Source: Candidatus Solibacter sp. (GTDB taxonomy: Bacteria > Acidobacteriota > Terriglobia > Bryobacterales > Bryobacteraceae). From it: a stretch of DNA of 12,335 bases. Positions within the stretch are counted from its first letter, which is position 1, and every line of letters begins with the position of its first letter. The stretch spans positions 1 to 12,335 of the forward strand of contig JAPKZC010000053.1 of NCBI GenBank assembly GCA_026394025.1. Reading direction: 5' to 3'. Under the pieces are notes generated by a model. That model was not told where the DNA came from and did no database searches. It saw only the letters and a list, made by a program, of their open reading frames with translations. A program made the position numbers and the translations under genes. Positions 1-7,208 of the stretch are shown here, piece by piece.

Positions 1-504
1 CTGGTGCAGGGCAACCTGATCGGCACGGACGCCGGCGGCCTGGTTGGCCTGGGTCGCGGAGAGCGAGGCCTCGGCCTGGCGCCGCTGCGCTTGCAGGATC
101 GCGTCGTCGAACTGCACCAGTTCCTGGCCGGCCTTAACGCTGTCACCTTCGCTCACCAACACCTGTGTGATGACGGTGGCGGCGGTGCGGTTGATGCGCT
201 CGCGGCGGAACAATTCGCAGGCAATCCGCTGGATCATGTAGCCCATGCCGCCTTGCGAATCGGAAACGCACGTGTCGAGCGGAAGCCTGGGAACGCGCCG
301 CTCGCCCTCCTCCGAGCGGATGAGGATGTTGCCGATCTGCGGTCCGTTGCCGTGGGTGATGACGATTCTGGCGTCGCTCTGGAAAAGCGGAACCAGGTGA
401 CCCAACGTCTCGGCCGTGTGTTCGAACTGCTGGGGAATCGTCCCTGGCTCGCCGGGCCGCGTAATGGCATTGCCGCCCAGGGCGATGACCAGAGTCTCAG
501 GCAT
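1..504 (-). CDS. arcC: Carbamate kinase N-terminal half, joined in frame to an HlyD-type membrane-fusion-protein-like segment (partial)
   Basis: Carbamate kinase converts carbamoyl phosphate and ADP to ATP, CO2 and ammonia, the energy-yielding last step after YgeW. The frame starts at ATG 504 with a GGAAGGG-like ribosome site upstream, and runs 168 codons to base 1 with no stop. Residues 1 to about 115 are typical of the family: the N-terminal ALGGNAI loop (9-14), THGNGPQIGN (50-59), and LPLDTCVSDSQGGMGYMIQ (74-92). After VITQVLV (111-117) a kinase would continue with a DPAF...PTKPIGP-type stretch. Instead the frame continues SEGDSVKAGQELVQFDD (118-134), then a Gln/Ala-rich helix with QAQRRQAEASL. 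That is the lipoyl-like domain and coiled coil of HlyD/RND membrane-fusion proteins. The family is about 310 residues, so roughly the last 190 are missing. The kinase identity of residues 1-115 is secure. Whether the chimera is a real rearrangement or an assembly join cannot be decided here. Confidence 0.8.
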   Translation of the reverse strand, partial: MPETLVIALGGNAITRPGEPGTIPQQFEHTAETLGHLVPLFQSDARIVITHGNGPQIGNILIRSEEGERRVPRLPLDTCVSDSQGGMGYMIQRIACELFRRERINRTAATVITQVLVSEGDSVKAGQELVQFDDAILQAQRRQAEASLSATQANQAAGVRADQVALHQ

Positions 505-559
505 AGAAGGCAACCCTTCCCATACTTGGCGAAGCCGAAACCAAACGAGGAAGGCTTTT

Positions 560-603
560 CACCGCGGAGGCGCAGAGAGCGCAGAGACAAGCGCAGAGAA
601 AAC
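560..603. repeat. Intergenic 'gcagag' repeat unit
   Basis: The 150-base gap between ygeW and the carbamate kinase gene holds an A/G-rich run built from gcgcagaga-like subunits: it begins caccgcggaggcgcagag and continues with two more gcgcagag or gcagag copies. From memory, sequences of this type (ctctgcgctctctgcgcctccgcggtg on the other strand) are scattered between genes in Acidobacteriota, Planctomycetota and Verrucomicrobiota; no copy count was done here. It interrupts an otherwise overlapping gene chain, so it may have been inserted here, and may mark where an intergenic spacer was acquired. Confidence 0.5.
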
Positions 604-654
604 CAAGAACAGACTGGATGGAATCTCCTTGTGGCTTCACGGGATTACCCCTAT

Positions 655-1674
655 CTAGGATTCCGCCTGGTATTCAATTTCGATATCCGCCATGGTGAGG
701 GCCATGATCGCCTTGGCCGTGTGCAGGCGATTCTCGGCCTCCGCGTAGACTACGGAATTCGGGCCGTCGATGACTTCGTCGGTCACCTCGTTGCCTCGGT
801 CCGCGGGCAACGGGTGCATGTAGAGCACGTCCGGGCGGGCCAGTTTCATTCTTTCCCGATTGCAGATCCAATCGGTGTACTGTTTCGCAATGCGCAGCGA
901 TTCCGCCGGATTGCTGCCCATGGTGTCCAGGCAGCCCCAACTTTTGGGAATGACCACGTCGGCATCGCGGAACGCTTCGTCCATGCTGTCTACGACGCGG
1001 AAACTCCCGCCGCCGCGTGCGGCGTTTTCCGCGGCTGTCCGCATGGTTTCGGGCATCAGATTGTATTCGCGCGGATGCGCCAGCGTCACTTCCAGACCGA
1101 AGCGCGGCATCAGCATGATCAGCCCCTGCGGCACGGAGAGCGGTTTCGCGTAGCTGGGAGCGTAGGCCCAACTGACGGCGATCTTGAGGCCGTGGAGATT
1201 CCGGCCGCGCTGCTCCCGGATGGTCATCAAGTCCGCGATGGTCTGGCAGGGGTGGTCCACATCGCACTGCATGTTGATCACCGGCGCGTCCGCCCATTTG
1301 GCGACTTCGCGCATGTAGGCGTTGCCTTCGCCGGGGACCAGGTCGTGACGAATCGCGATGGCGTGCCCGTAGCTGGAGAGAATGATGCCGGTGTCCTTGG
1401 GACTTTCGCCGTGGGACACTTGCATGACATCGGCGGTCAGAAAATGCGCGTGGCCGCCGAGTTGGGTCATGCCGGCTTCAAACGAATTGCGCGTCCGCGT
1501 GGACTTATCGAAGAACATCAGGAAGATGGTCTGATCGGCCAGGTAGCGGTGCGGCACGCGCCCCTTGAACTTGCGCTTGAGGTCGCTAGAGACATCGAGC
1601 AGGACGTCCAGTTCGGCGTCGGACCATTCCTGGGTGGTGATCCAGTCTCTTCCCTTGAAAAGCGCTTTCTTCAT
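655..1674 (-). CDS. ygeW: Knotted carbamoyltransferase YgeW
   Basis: This is a member of the aspartate/ornithine carbamoyltransferase superfamily, 339 residues. The carbamoyl-phosphate site is complete: STRT at 58-61 in a FFDKSTRTRNSFE context, HPCQ at 141-144, and HPLPAD at 287-292. The downstream VVYAEAENRLHTAKAIM segment and the family-specific SWGCLDTMGSNP stretch match the YgeW group rather than OTC or ATC. In purine and ureide catabolism the enzyme is thought to act in the phosphorolytic direction, releasing carbamoyl phosphate from a ureido compound such as 2,3-ureidopropionate; the exact substrate is not readable from sequence. The start at ATG 1674 is chosen because AGGAG lies about 6 bases upstream and the ATG overlaps the ygfK stop as ATGA. 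The frame stays open upstream to 1866, but that part is a shadow of ygfK. Carbamate kinase follows after 150 bases, the expected consumer of the product. Confidence 0.9.
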   Translation of the reverse strand: MKKALFKGRDWITTQEWSDAELDVLLDVSSDLKRKFKGRVPHRYLADQTIFLMFFDKSTRTRNSFEAGMTQLGGHAHFLTADVMQVSHGESPKDTGIILSSYGHAIAIRHDLVPGEGNAYMREVAKWADAPVINMQCDVDHPCQTIADLMTIREQRGRNLHGLKIAVSWAYAPSYAKPLSVPQGLIMLMPRFGLEVTLAHPREYNLMPETMRTAAENAARGGGSFRVVDSMDEAFRDADVVIPKSWGCLDTMGSNPAESLRIAKQYTDWICNRERMKLARPDVLYMHPLPADRGNEVTDEVIDGPNSVVYAEAENRLHTAKAIMALTMADIEIEYQAES

Positions 1675-3602
1675 ATGTTCTCCTGAAGACCGGCCACGTT
1701 GGCAAAGTGAACGTGGCGCGGGTCGCCGATGGATTCCATCAGCAGTTTGAGTTTGAAGTACGGCAACATGTCGAGCGTGGATGGCGCGGTGACGGCACTG
1801 TCCACGGGCCGCCACGCCAGGGGTTCGTTGTCGCTGAGACGAATCTCCACGGCAGCGTCCGGGCAATGAAACCAGGCGCGGTCCGCGGCGGCGTCCATGG
1901 CAAGCGCGTAGCGCTCACGCGCCAGCGTGCCGTGAATGGTGCGCGTGTCCCAATCAATGTAGAAGGCGTTGGCGCCGGCATCCGCTTCGTAGGTCTCGCG
2001 GCTGCCGAAAAAGCGCGGCTTCTCCACCTGTGGGCCGCCATCCTCGGGACAGAAAATATCGCAGTTGCCGCAGTCATTGCAGGCGTCGGCGTAGTTGGCC
2101 AACTGGTGCGCCTTCAGGATTCGCAGAACGCCGCCCGGAATGCGGTGGAGTGCGATTAAGTCCGAGCTTCGCTCGGATGGACAAGGCGGAGCCTTATCCC
2201 ACAACTCGAAGTTGTCGTACTCGATGGTTGCGGGGCGCGTCTCGTAGGCGAAATTGGCGTCGTTGGGGCAGACCGGTACGCACTTGTCGCAGTTGATGCA
2301 GTCGTATAGCCAGAGCTTCGACCCGATCTTGCGCGGCACGCCTTTGTTACGTTCCCACGCGTAGCGCGGATTGGCGGTGGCTTCGGCCGCCAGTATGGGC
2401 GTGTTGAGCAGGCCGGCCGTGTGCACATCACCTGCCTGGCCCCGGTACCGCTGCACGAACTCCGCAATGTTCGACGCGTCCACCCGTTGCATCTCAGCGC
2501 CGAGGTTATCCAGATAGCGGCTCAGCCGCGCGTAGCCGCCGGGGCGCAGCAGATCTGTGCAGGTGGTCACCGGGACGAAATTCATGGCCACGGCCGCGGC
2601 CATATTGTGCGCGTCGATACCGCCGGAGAAGGAGATCGGGATGGGTTCCCGCAGGTGCGCGCGGAACTTTCGCACCAGGTTCATCGCCAGCACGTGCAGA
2701 GGCGCGCCCGACATGTACATCACGTCATCGCCGAAGACCTGTTTGTGATTCTTCACCACCAGCGTGTTGGTGAACTTCAGCGAGAGGCTTCTGCCGTGCT
2801 GGAGGGCGACGCGCTGGAGCCGCGGAATCAGGTGCAGGGCTTCATCGAATTGCAGGTCGTTCTCGAAAGCCGGCGGATGCAGTTGGATCTCACGATAGCC
2901 CATGACGTCGTGGAGGAGGTGGGTCACCTCTTCGGTGCCGAGAAGGGTGGGATTGAGCTTGATGCAGACATGACAGCCCATTTCCACCAGCAGAAAGGTG
3001 ACGATGCCTTCGATCTCCCCGGCGGGACAGCCGTGGAAAGTGGAAAGACTGACGGTGTCGCTGATGCAGGTGGGGAAGGGCAGATCGCGATAGCGCTGGA
3101 ACTCGCCGGCGAGAGAGGCGCGCAGTTCTTCGATTACCGGAGCGGCGTTCTGCATCGCGGAGATCCAGGAACGGACTCGCGGGGAGCGGATGCCTTCGAG
3201 GTTGTAGCCCTCGAGGAGCATTGCGGCTTTGACGTATTCGCGGAGGGACTGTTCGAGTTTGAGTTCCTGCGACCATTCGACGTTGTAGCCCACGTTGGCC
3301 ACGTCGATGCACCGACGGGGGATCTTCAGCTCGTCCAGAATCTGTACGGTCTTGAGCTCGATGATGCGCGCGCCGCCCAGCCAGGAAAGCGCGATATTCT
3401 GCGCCAGTTGTCCGTGCGGACCGGCGGCCGGACCGAGGGGGGTTGACGCGCGGTGGCCGTGAAATTCCACCGAAAGATCCAGCCCGGGAATGCCGCGGAA
3501 GAACTTGTTCGCCGGCAGGTCGAAAATCTTGTCTTCACGGGCATACTCAAGAAAGGCGCGCCGCAACAGCAGCGGCAGTGGAATCGGAACCAGTTCAGCC
3601 AT
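1671..3602 (-). CDS. ygfK: Compact YgfK-type DHOD-like/ferredoxin oxidoreductase, lacking the central FAD module
   Basis: This 643-residue protein matches the ends of the E. coli YgfK family (annotated as putative selenate reductase subunit). Residues 1 to about 400 are a dihydroorotate-dehydrogenase-like barrel with TPLGPAAGPHGQLAQN (54-69), IELKTVQILD (81-90), STFHGCPAGEIEGI (187-200), KLNPTLLG (215-222) and a DLLRPGGYARLS stretch near 350-361. Two ferredoxin-type [4Fe-4S] motifs follow: C435, C438, C441, C445 and C508, C511, C514, C518. The long form is about 1030 residues and has a glutamate-synthase-small-subunit-like FAD/NAD(P)H domain between barrel and ferredoxin; here it is absent. 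The layout is then like PreA of dihydropyrimidine dehydrogenase, which works with a separate flavoprotein. About 30 extra residues lie between the clusters and include a hairpin-rich stretch. ATG 3602 overlaps the ygeY stop by 8 bases; the open frame further up lacks family similarity. The reaction is unknown; selenate reduction is only an inherited label. Confidence 0.85.
   Translation of the reverse strand: MAELVPIPLPLLLRRAFLEYAREDKIFDLPANKFFRGIPGLDLSVEFHGHRASTPLGPAAGPHGQLAQNIALSWLGGARIIELKTVQILDELKIPRRCIDVANVGYNVEWSQELKLEQSLREYVKAAMLLEGYNLEGIRSPRVRSWISAMQNAAPVIEELRASLAGEFQRYRDLPFPTCISDTVSLSTFHGCPAGEIEGIVTFLLVEMGCHVCIKLNPTLLGTEEVTHLLHDVMGYREIQLHPPAFENDLQFDEALHLIPRLQRVALQHGRSLSLKFTNTLVVKNHKQVFGDDVMYMSGAPLHVLAMNLVRKFRAHLREPIPISFSGGIDAHNMAAAVAMNFVPVTTCTDLLRPGGYARLSRYLDNLGAEMQRVDASNIAEFVQRYRGQAGDVHTAGLLNTPILAAEATANPRYAWERNKGVPRKIGSKLWLYDCINCDKCVPVCPNDANFAYETRPATIEYDNFELWDKAPPCPSERSSDLIALHRIPGGVLRILKAHQLANYADACNDCGNCDIFCPEDGGPQVEKPRFFGSRETYEADAGANAFYIDWDTRTIHGTLARERYALAMDAAADRAWFHCPDAAVEIRLSDNEPLAWRPVDSAVTAPSTLDMLPYFKLKLLMESIGDPRHVHFANVAGLQENI
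2161..2215. repeat. Three tandem 3-nt-loop hairpins inside ygfK
   Basis: Three inverted repeats lie back to back, separated by single bases. On the plus strand they are tccgagc-ttc-gctcgga (2161-2177, 7-bp perfect stem), ggacaaggc-gga-gccttatcc (2179-2199, 9-bp stem with one G-T position) and acaact-cga-agttgt (2201-2215, 6-bp perfect stem). They encode residues 463-481 of YgfK, between the two iron-sulfur motifs, including the unusual KAPPCPSERSSD run. The reading frame is kept. This resembles in-frame palindromic element insertion, as known for Rickettsia palindromic elements, but the element family here is not identified. Confidence 0.55.
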
Positions 3603-4827
3603 TGCCGTGCTTTGCCATCGCGGTATAGACCAACGGAAACGCGGCGTACCACTGCGCAGCGTCCACCAGGTGGCGAATGGGCACACGCTCGATTACGGAG
3701 TGGGCCACTTCCTCTTCCCCTGGACCGAAGCCGATAGTGGGCACCCCCATCAAGCCCATCGACGCCACGCCGTTGGTGCTGAAGGTCCACTTATCGACTA
3801 CCGGTTCCTTGTCCCAGAGGCCACGGAAAGTGGCGATGGCCGCCTGCGCCAGCGGGTCCGATTCCTCCAGAACCCACGTGGGATAGTATTTCTCCATGGG
3901 ATAGCGCAGGCCGGTGTAACTGGGCACGTCGTAGGTCAAGATTTCGATCTCGGCGCCTTCCGCGCCGGGCAGCGCACGGACTTCGGCGAGGGCGCTTTCT
4001 TTGGTCTCGCCCGCAGTCAGGCGGCGGTCCAGATGAATCGAGCACGCTCCGGGGACAGCGCACAAGGAAGGCGACAGGGAGCGAATCTCCGTCACCGCGA
4101 TGGTGCCTCTGCCGAGGAAAGCGTCGTCCAACAAGCGCGTGTTCAGTTGCTCGACTTCGGCGACGAGGCGGCCCATCTTGTAGATGGGGTTGTCGCCGCG
4201 CTCCGGTGCGCTGGCGTGGCAGGATTTGCCGCGCAGGTGAACTTCAATCTCCATGCGGCCGCGATGGCCGCGGTAGATGCCCAGCTTGCTCGGTTCGGTG
4301 ATCACCACGCAATCGGGCCGAATGCCGTCTTCCTTCAGAATGTAGAGCCAGCACAGGCCGTCGCAGTCTTCCTCCTGCACGGAGCCCACCACCCAAAGCG
4401 TGTAGTCGCCAAACAAGCCGAGTTCCTTAATGAGCTTGCCCGCATACACCATGCTGGCCATGCCGGCCCGCTGGTCGCAGGCGCCGCGCCCGAAGACGTA
4501 GCCATCTTCCACCTTGCCCTGGTAGGGATCCCACGCCCATTCCTTGGGATCGCCCACGCCCACGGTGTCGGTGTGGGAGTCCATCATGATGACGGTTTTG
4601 CCCGAGCCGATGCGGCCCAGGATGTTGCCCATGGGGTCTACACGCACTTCGTCAAAACCAACCAGCTCCATTTCCTGGCGGATGCGGGCCACGACCGGAC
4701 CCTCGTGGCCGCTCTCGGCGGGAATGGCGATGAGGTCGCGCAGGACGCGCACGATATCGGCCTCGTAGGACTGCGCCAACTCCGCCAGGCGATGGCGGTT
4801 CAGGACGTCCATTGGGGGCGCCGTCAT
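3595..4827 (-). CDS. ygeY: YgeY-family M20 metallohydrolase
   Basis: This is a two-zinc amidohydrolase/peptidase of the M20 family, 410 residues, a normal length. The metal and catalytic residues are all visible: H85 and D87 in MMDSHTDTVG, D118 in GRGACDQRAG, E152/E153 in SVQEEDCDG, E178 in ITEPSK and H376 in EEEVAHSVIE. The dimerisation-domain histidine is probably H204 in KSCHASAPERGDNP. The motif spellings fit the 'YgeY family selenium metabolism-linked hydrolase' group more than ArgE or DapE. It probably hydrolyses an amide or ureide intermediate made downstream of the hydroxylase; the substrate is not known from sequence. The start ATG 4827 overlaps the xdhA stop (ATGA at 4824-4827) with AGGAG 11 bases upstream; the stop overlaps the ygfK start by 8 bases. 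No signal peptide is seen, so it is cytoplasmic. Confidence 0.9.
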   Translation of the reverse strand: MTAPPMDVLNRHRLAELAQSYEADIVRVLRDLIAIPAESGHEGPVVARIRQEMELVGFDEVRVDPMGNILGRIGSGKTVIMMDSHTDTVGVGDPKEWAWDPYQGKVEDGYVFGRGACDQRAGMASMVYAGKLIKELGLFGDYTLWVVGSVQEEDCDGLCWLYILKEDGIRPDCVVITEPSKLGIYRGHRGRMEIEVHLRGKSCHASAPERGDNPIYKMGRLVAEVEQLNTRLLDDAFLGRGTIAVTEIRSLSPSLCAVPGACSIHLDRRLTAGETKESALAEVRALPGAEGAEIEILTYDVPSYTGLRYPMEKYYPTWVLEESDPLAQAAIATFRGLWDKEPVVDKWTFSTNGVASMGLMGVPTIGFGPGEEEVAHSVIERVPIRHLVDAAQWYAAFPLVYTAMAKHGNG

Positions 4828-7208
4828 TGGGTCAACAACTCCTCTTCCAGATTCGCCGGCCGCTCCGCGTGGAGCGCGCGCAGGACATCTTCCGGCCGGA
4901 TGGGCAGTTTACGAATGCGTACACCGACGGCGTGGAAGATGGCGTTGGCAATCGCGGGCGCAGGACCATTGATGGGCACTTCGGATATGGATTTCGCGCC
5001 ATACGGCCCCAGCGGCTCATCGGTCTCCACCAGGATGGTGGTGAGCTTCGGCATATCCTGCGCGCCGAACATCTTGTAGTCCAGGAAATTCGGATTCACC
5101 GGCCGGCCGGCCGCATCCAGCAACAGTTCCTCGGTGAGCGCATACCCCAACCCCTGCGCCACGGCGCCTTCCACCTGGCCTTCCGCCTGCATGGGGTTGA
5201 TGGCGGTGCCGGGATCCACCGCCGTGGCCAGATGCACGACACGCACTTGTCCGGTTTCCGTATCGACCTCCACCTCTGCAAACGTGGCGCAGAAAGGCGG
5301 CGGGCTATCGGTATTGAAATGCGAAGCGCCATCCATGATCTGCAACTTTTCCTTGTACATGGCTTGCATGGCGAGATCGGTCATACTCACCGACTTGCGG
5401 CAGGCGCAGGTGGTGAAGATTTCGTTGTTGGCGCAGTCGAGTTGATCCACCGGCGCGTCCAGCATCTTCGAGGCCAGTTCCAAGACCTGGGAGCGGACCC
5501 TTGCGGCGGCCTTCTTGACCGCCCCTCCGGAGATGATGGTGGTGCTGGAGGCGTAGGCCCCCACGTCGAATGGCGTGATATCGGTATCGCCCGAAGTGAT
5601 GATGACTTTGTCGAGGGTGACGCCCAGGGTTTCGGCCGCGATTTGGGAGAGGACGGTGTCCGCGCCCGCGCCCACGTCCGACGCGCCCACCTGTAGGAAG
5701 AACGATCCGTCTTCATTCATCTTGAGGAACGCGGAGGCCCAATCGACGCCCGCGATGCCGCTGCCCTGCATTGTGCAGGCCATGCCTACGCCGCGTCTCA
5801 GATGACTGTGGCCGTTGGGGAGCGACTTGCGCTTCTGTGTCCAGCCGATGGCCCGTGCCGCGCTTTCCATGCACTGCGGCAAACCGCAACTGCGCACCAG
5901 GCGAGGCAGCCCCTCTTTGCCCTCGCCCAATTGGGCGGAAAGCAGATCGGTGTCGCCCAAGCGGATGACGTTATTCCGGTGGAAGTCCATCGGGTCCATC
6001 CCGAGTTCGCAGGCGATCTCATCCACCAGCGTCTCCTGGGCGAAGAAGCCCTGCGGACATCCGTAGCCGCGGAATGCCCCGGCCACTGGCGCATTGGTGT
6101 ATACCACGTGGCACTCGAAACGCATGTGCGCCGCACGGTAGAGGGGCAGTACCTTGCTTCCGGTGTTGCCCTGCACCGTAGTGGAATGGCTGCCGTAGGC
6201 GCCGGTAGTGGCCAGCACGGTAAGCTGGCTCGCGACGACGGTGCCATCGCGCTTGACCCCCATCTTCATGCGCAGAATCTGCGGATGGCGGCTGCGCGCC
6301 ATATAGAATTCTTCCTCGCGCGTGTACTCGATCTTCACCGGGCGTCGCGAGGCCAGCGCGAGCGCGCCACAAATGTCTTCCAGCAGCATCTCCTGCTTGC
6401 CGCCAAAACCGCCGCCGATGCGCGGCTTGACGACGTGCACGCGGCTGACCGGAATCTGTAGAATCATGGCCACCTGCCGGCGGCAATGGTACGGTACCTG
6501 TGTGCTGGTGCGGATCACCAGCCGGGCATCGGCATCCAGCCAGCAGATGGTGACGTGCGGCTCGATCGGGCAGTGCTGCTGGCGCTGGGTGCGATACTGG
6601 CGCTCGAAGATGTGATCGGCCTCGGCGAAGCCTTGCTCCACGCTGCCGATCTCGCGCAGAATGTAGCCGGCGATATTGCGCTGACGGTCGTAGATTTTGG
6701 TGGAGTCCGGCTCGTCGTGGATCACCGGAGCCCCCGCCGCCATGGCCTGCTCCATGTCGAGCACGGCGGGCAGAATCTCGTACTCGACTTCGATCAGCTT
6801 GAGCGCGCGTTCCGCAATCGCGCGGCTTTCCGCGGCCACCGCCGCCACACGGTCTCCTACGAACCGGACCTTCGAATCCAACAGGTAGGTGTCGTGAGGA
6901 GAAGGTTCGGGCCACGCCTGTCCCGCGGTGGTGTGGGGCACGCGCGGCACATCCTTATATGTCAGGACAGCATGTACCCCGGCGAGCGCCTTGGCCTTGC
7001 TGGTGTCGATCCGCCGTATGCGCGCATGGGCGTGCGGGCTGGGCAGGATCTTACCGTGGAGCATACCCGGGATGTGCACATCATCGGTGAACGCCGCGCC
7101 GCCGGTGACCAGTTTCACCCCGTCGACCTTGCGGACATTGCGGCCCACCACGAGGCGGGAAACCGCTCCCTGACGGTCGCGGCTCTGACCGGCGCGGTCT
7201 CCGTTCAT
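4824..7208 (-). CDS. xdhA: Xanthine dehydrogenase family molybdopterin-binding subunit
   Basis: This 794-residue protein is the large catalytic subunit of a molybdenum hydroxylase. It has the two expected domains: the small a/b-hammerhead region (about 20-145) and the molybdopterin region after that. Visible cofactor motifs are STQ (235-237), GGGFGGKQE (265-273), GAFRGYG (377-383) and VGAGADT (512-518). The C-terminal catalytic glutamate is E743 in GPYGAKSISEVPING. R380 aligns with the substrate-binding arginine of xanthine dehydrogenases (bovine R880). Q272 sits where mammalian xanthine dehydrogenase has the purine-contacting glutamate (bovine E802), so the substrate may be a purine but is not certain to be xanthine. 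There is no AYxCSFR loop, so it is not a CO dehydrogenase. ATG 7208 has GGAGG seven bases upstream and overlaps the xdhC stop as ATGA. Nothing visible shows whether selenium is used. It should assemble with XdhB and XdhC in the cytoplasm. Confidence 0.88.
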   Translation of the reverse strand: MNGDRAGQSRDRQGAVSRLVVGRNVRKVDGVKLVTGGAAFTDDVHIPGMLHGKILPSPHAHARIRRIDTSKAKALAGVHAVLTYKDVPRVPHTTAGQAWPEPSPHDTYLLDSKVRFVGDRVAAVAAESRAIAERALKLIEVEYEILPAVLDMEQAMAAGAPVIHDEPDSTKIYDRQRNIAGYILREIGSVEQGFAEADHIFERQYRTQRQQHCPIEPHVTICWLDADARLVIRTSTQVPYHCRRQVAMILQIPVSRVHVVKPRIGGGFGGKQEMLLEDICGALALASRRPVKIEYTREEEFYMARSRHPQILRMKMGVKRDGTVVASQLTVLATTGAYGSHSTTVQGNTGSKVLPLYRAAHMRFECHVVYTNAPVAGAFRGYGCPQGFFAQETLVDEIACELGMDPMDFHRNNVIRLGDTDLLSAQLGEGKEGLPRLVRSCGLPQCMESAARAIGWTQKRKSLPNGHSHLRRGVGMACTMQGSGIAGVDWASAFLKMNEDGSFFLQVGASDVGAGADTVLSQIAAETLGVTLDKVIITSGDTDITPFDVGAYASSTTIISGGAVKKAAARVRSQVLELASKMLDAPVDQLDCANNEIFTTCACRKSVSMTDLAMQAMYKEKLQIMDGASHFNTDSPPPFCATFAEVEVDTETGQVRVVHLATAVDPGTAINPMQAEGQVEGAVAQGLGYALTEELLLDAAGRPVNPNFLDYKMFGAQDMPKLTTILVETDEPLGPYGAKSISEVPINGPAPAIANAIFHAVGVRIRKLPIRPEDVLRALHAERPANLEEELLTQ

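Noticed and set aside
4..1686. A 560-codon plus-strand open frame across arcC and ygeW
   Set aside because: It is antisense to two well-recognised genes, has no domain features, and is the usual stop-free complement of GC-rich coding DNA.
5035..5050. SISEVP in place of the G-x-GE catalytic loop of XdhA as a broken active site
   Set aside because: The catalytic Glu is kept, and S-(V/I)-SE spellings are, as far as I recall, common in bacterial members of the family.
3490..5079. A 529-codon plus-strand open frame across ygeY
   Set aside because: It lies opposite a gene with all M20 catalytic residues; its His/Ala/Gly/Arg-rich composition is that of a shadow frame.
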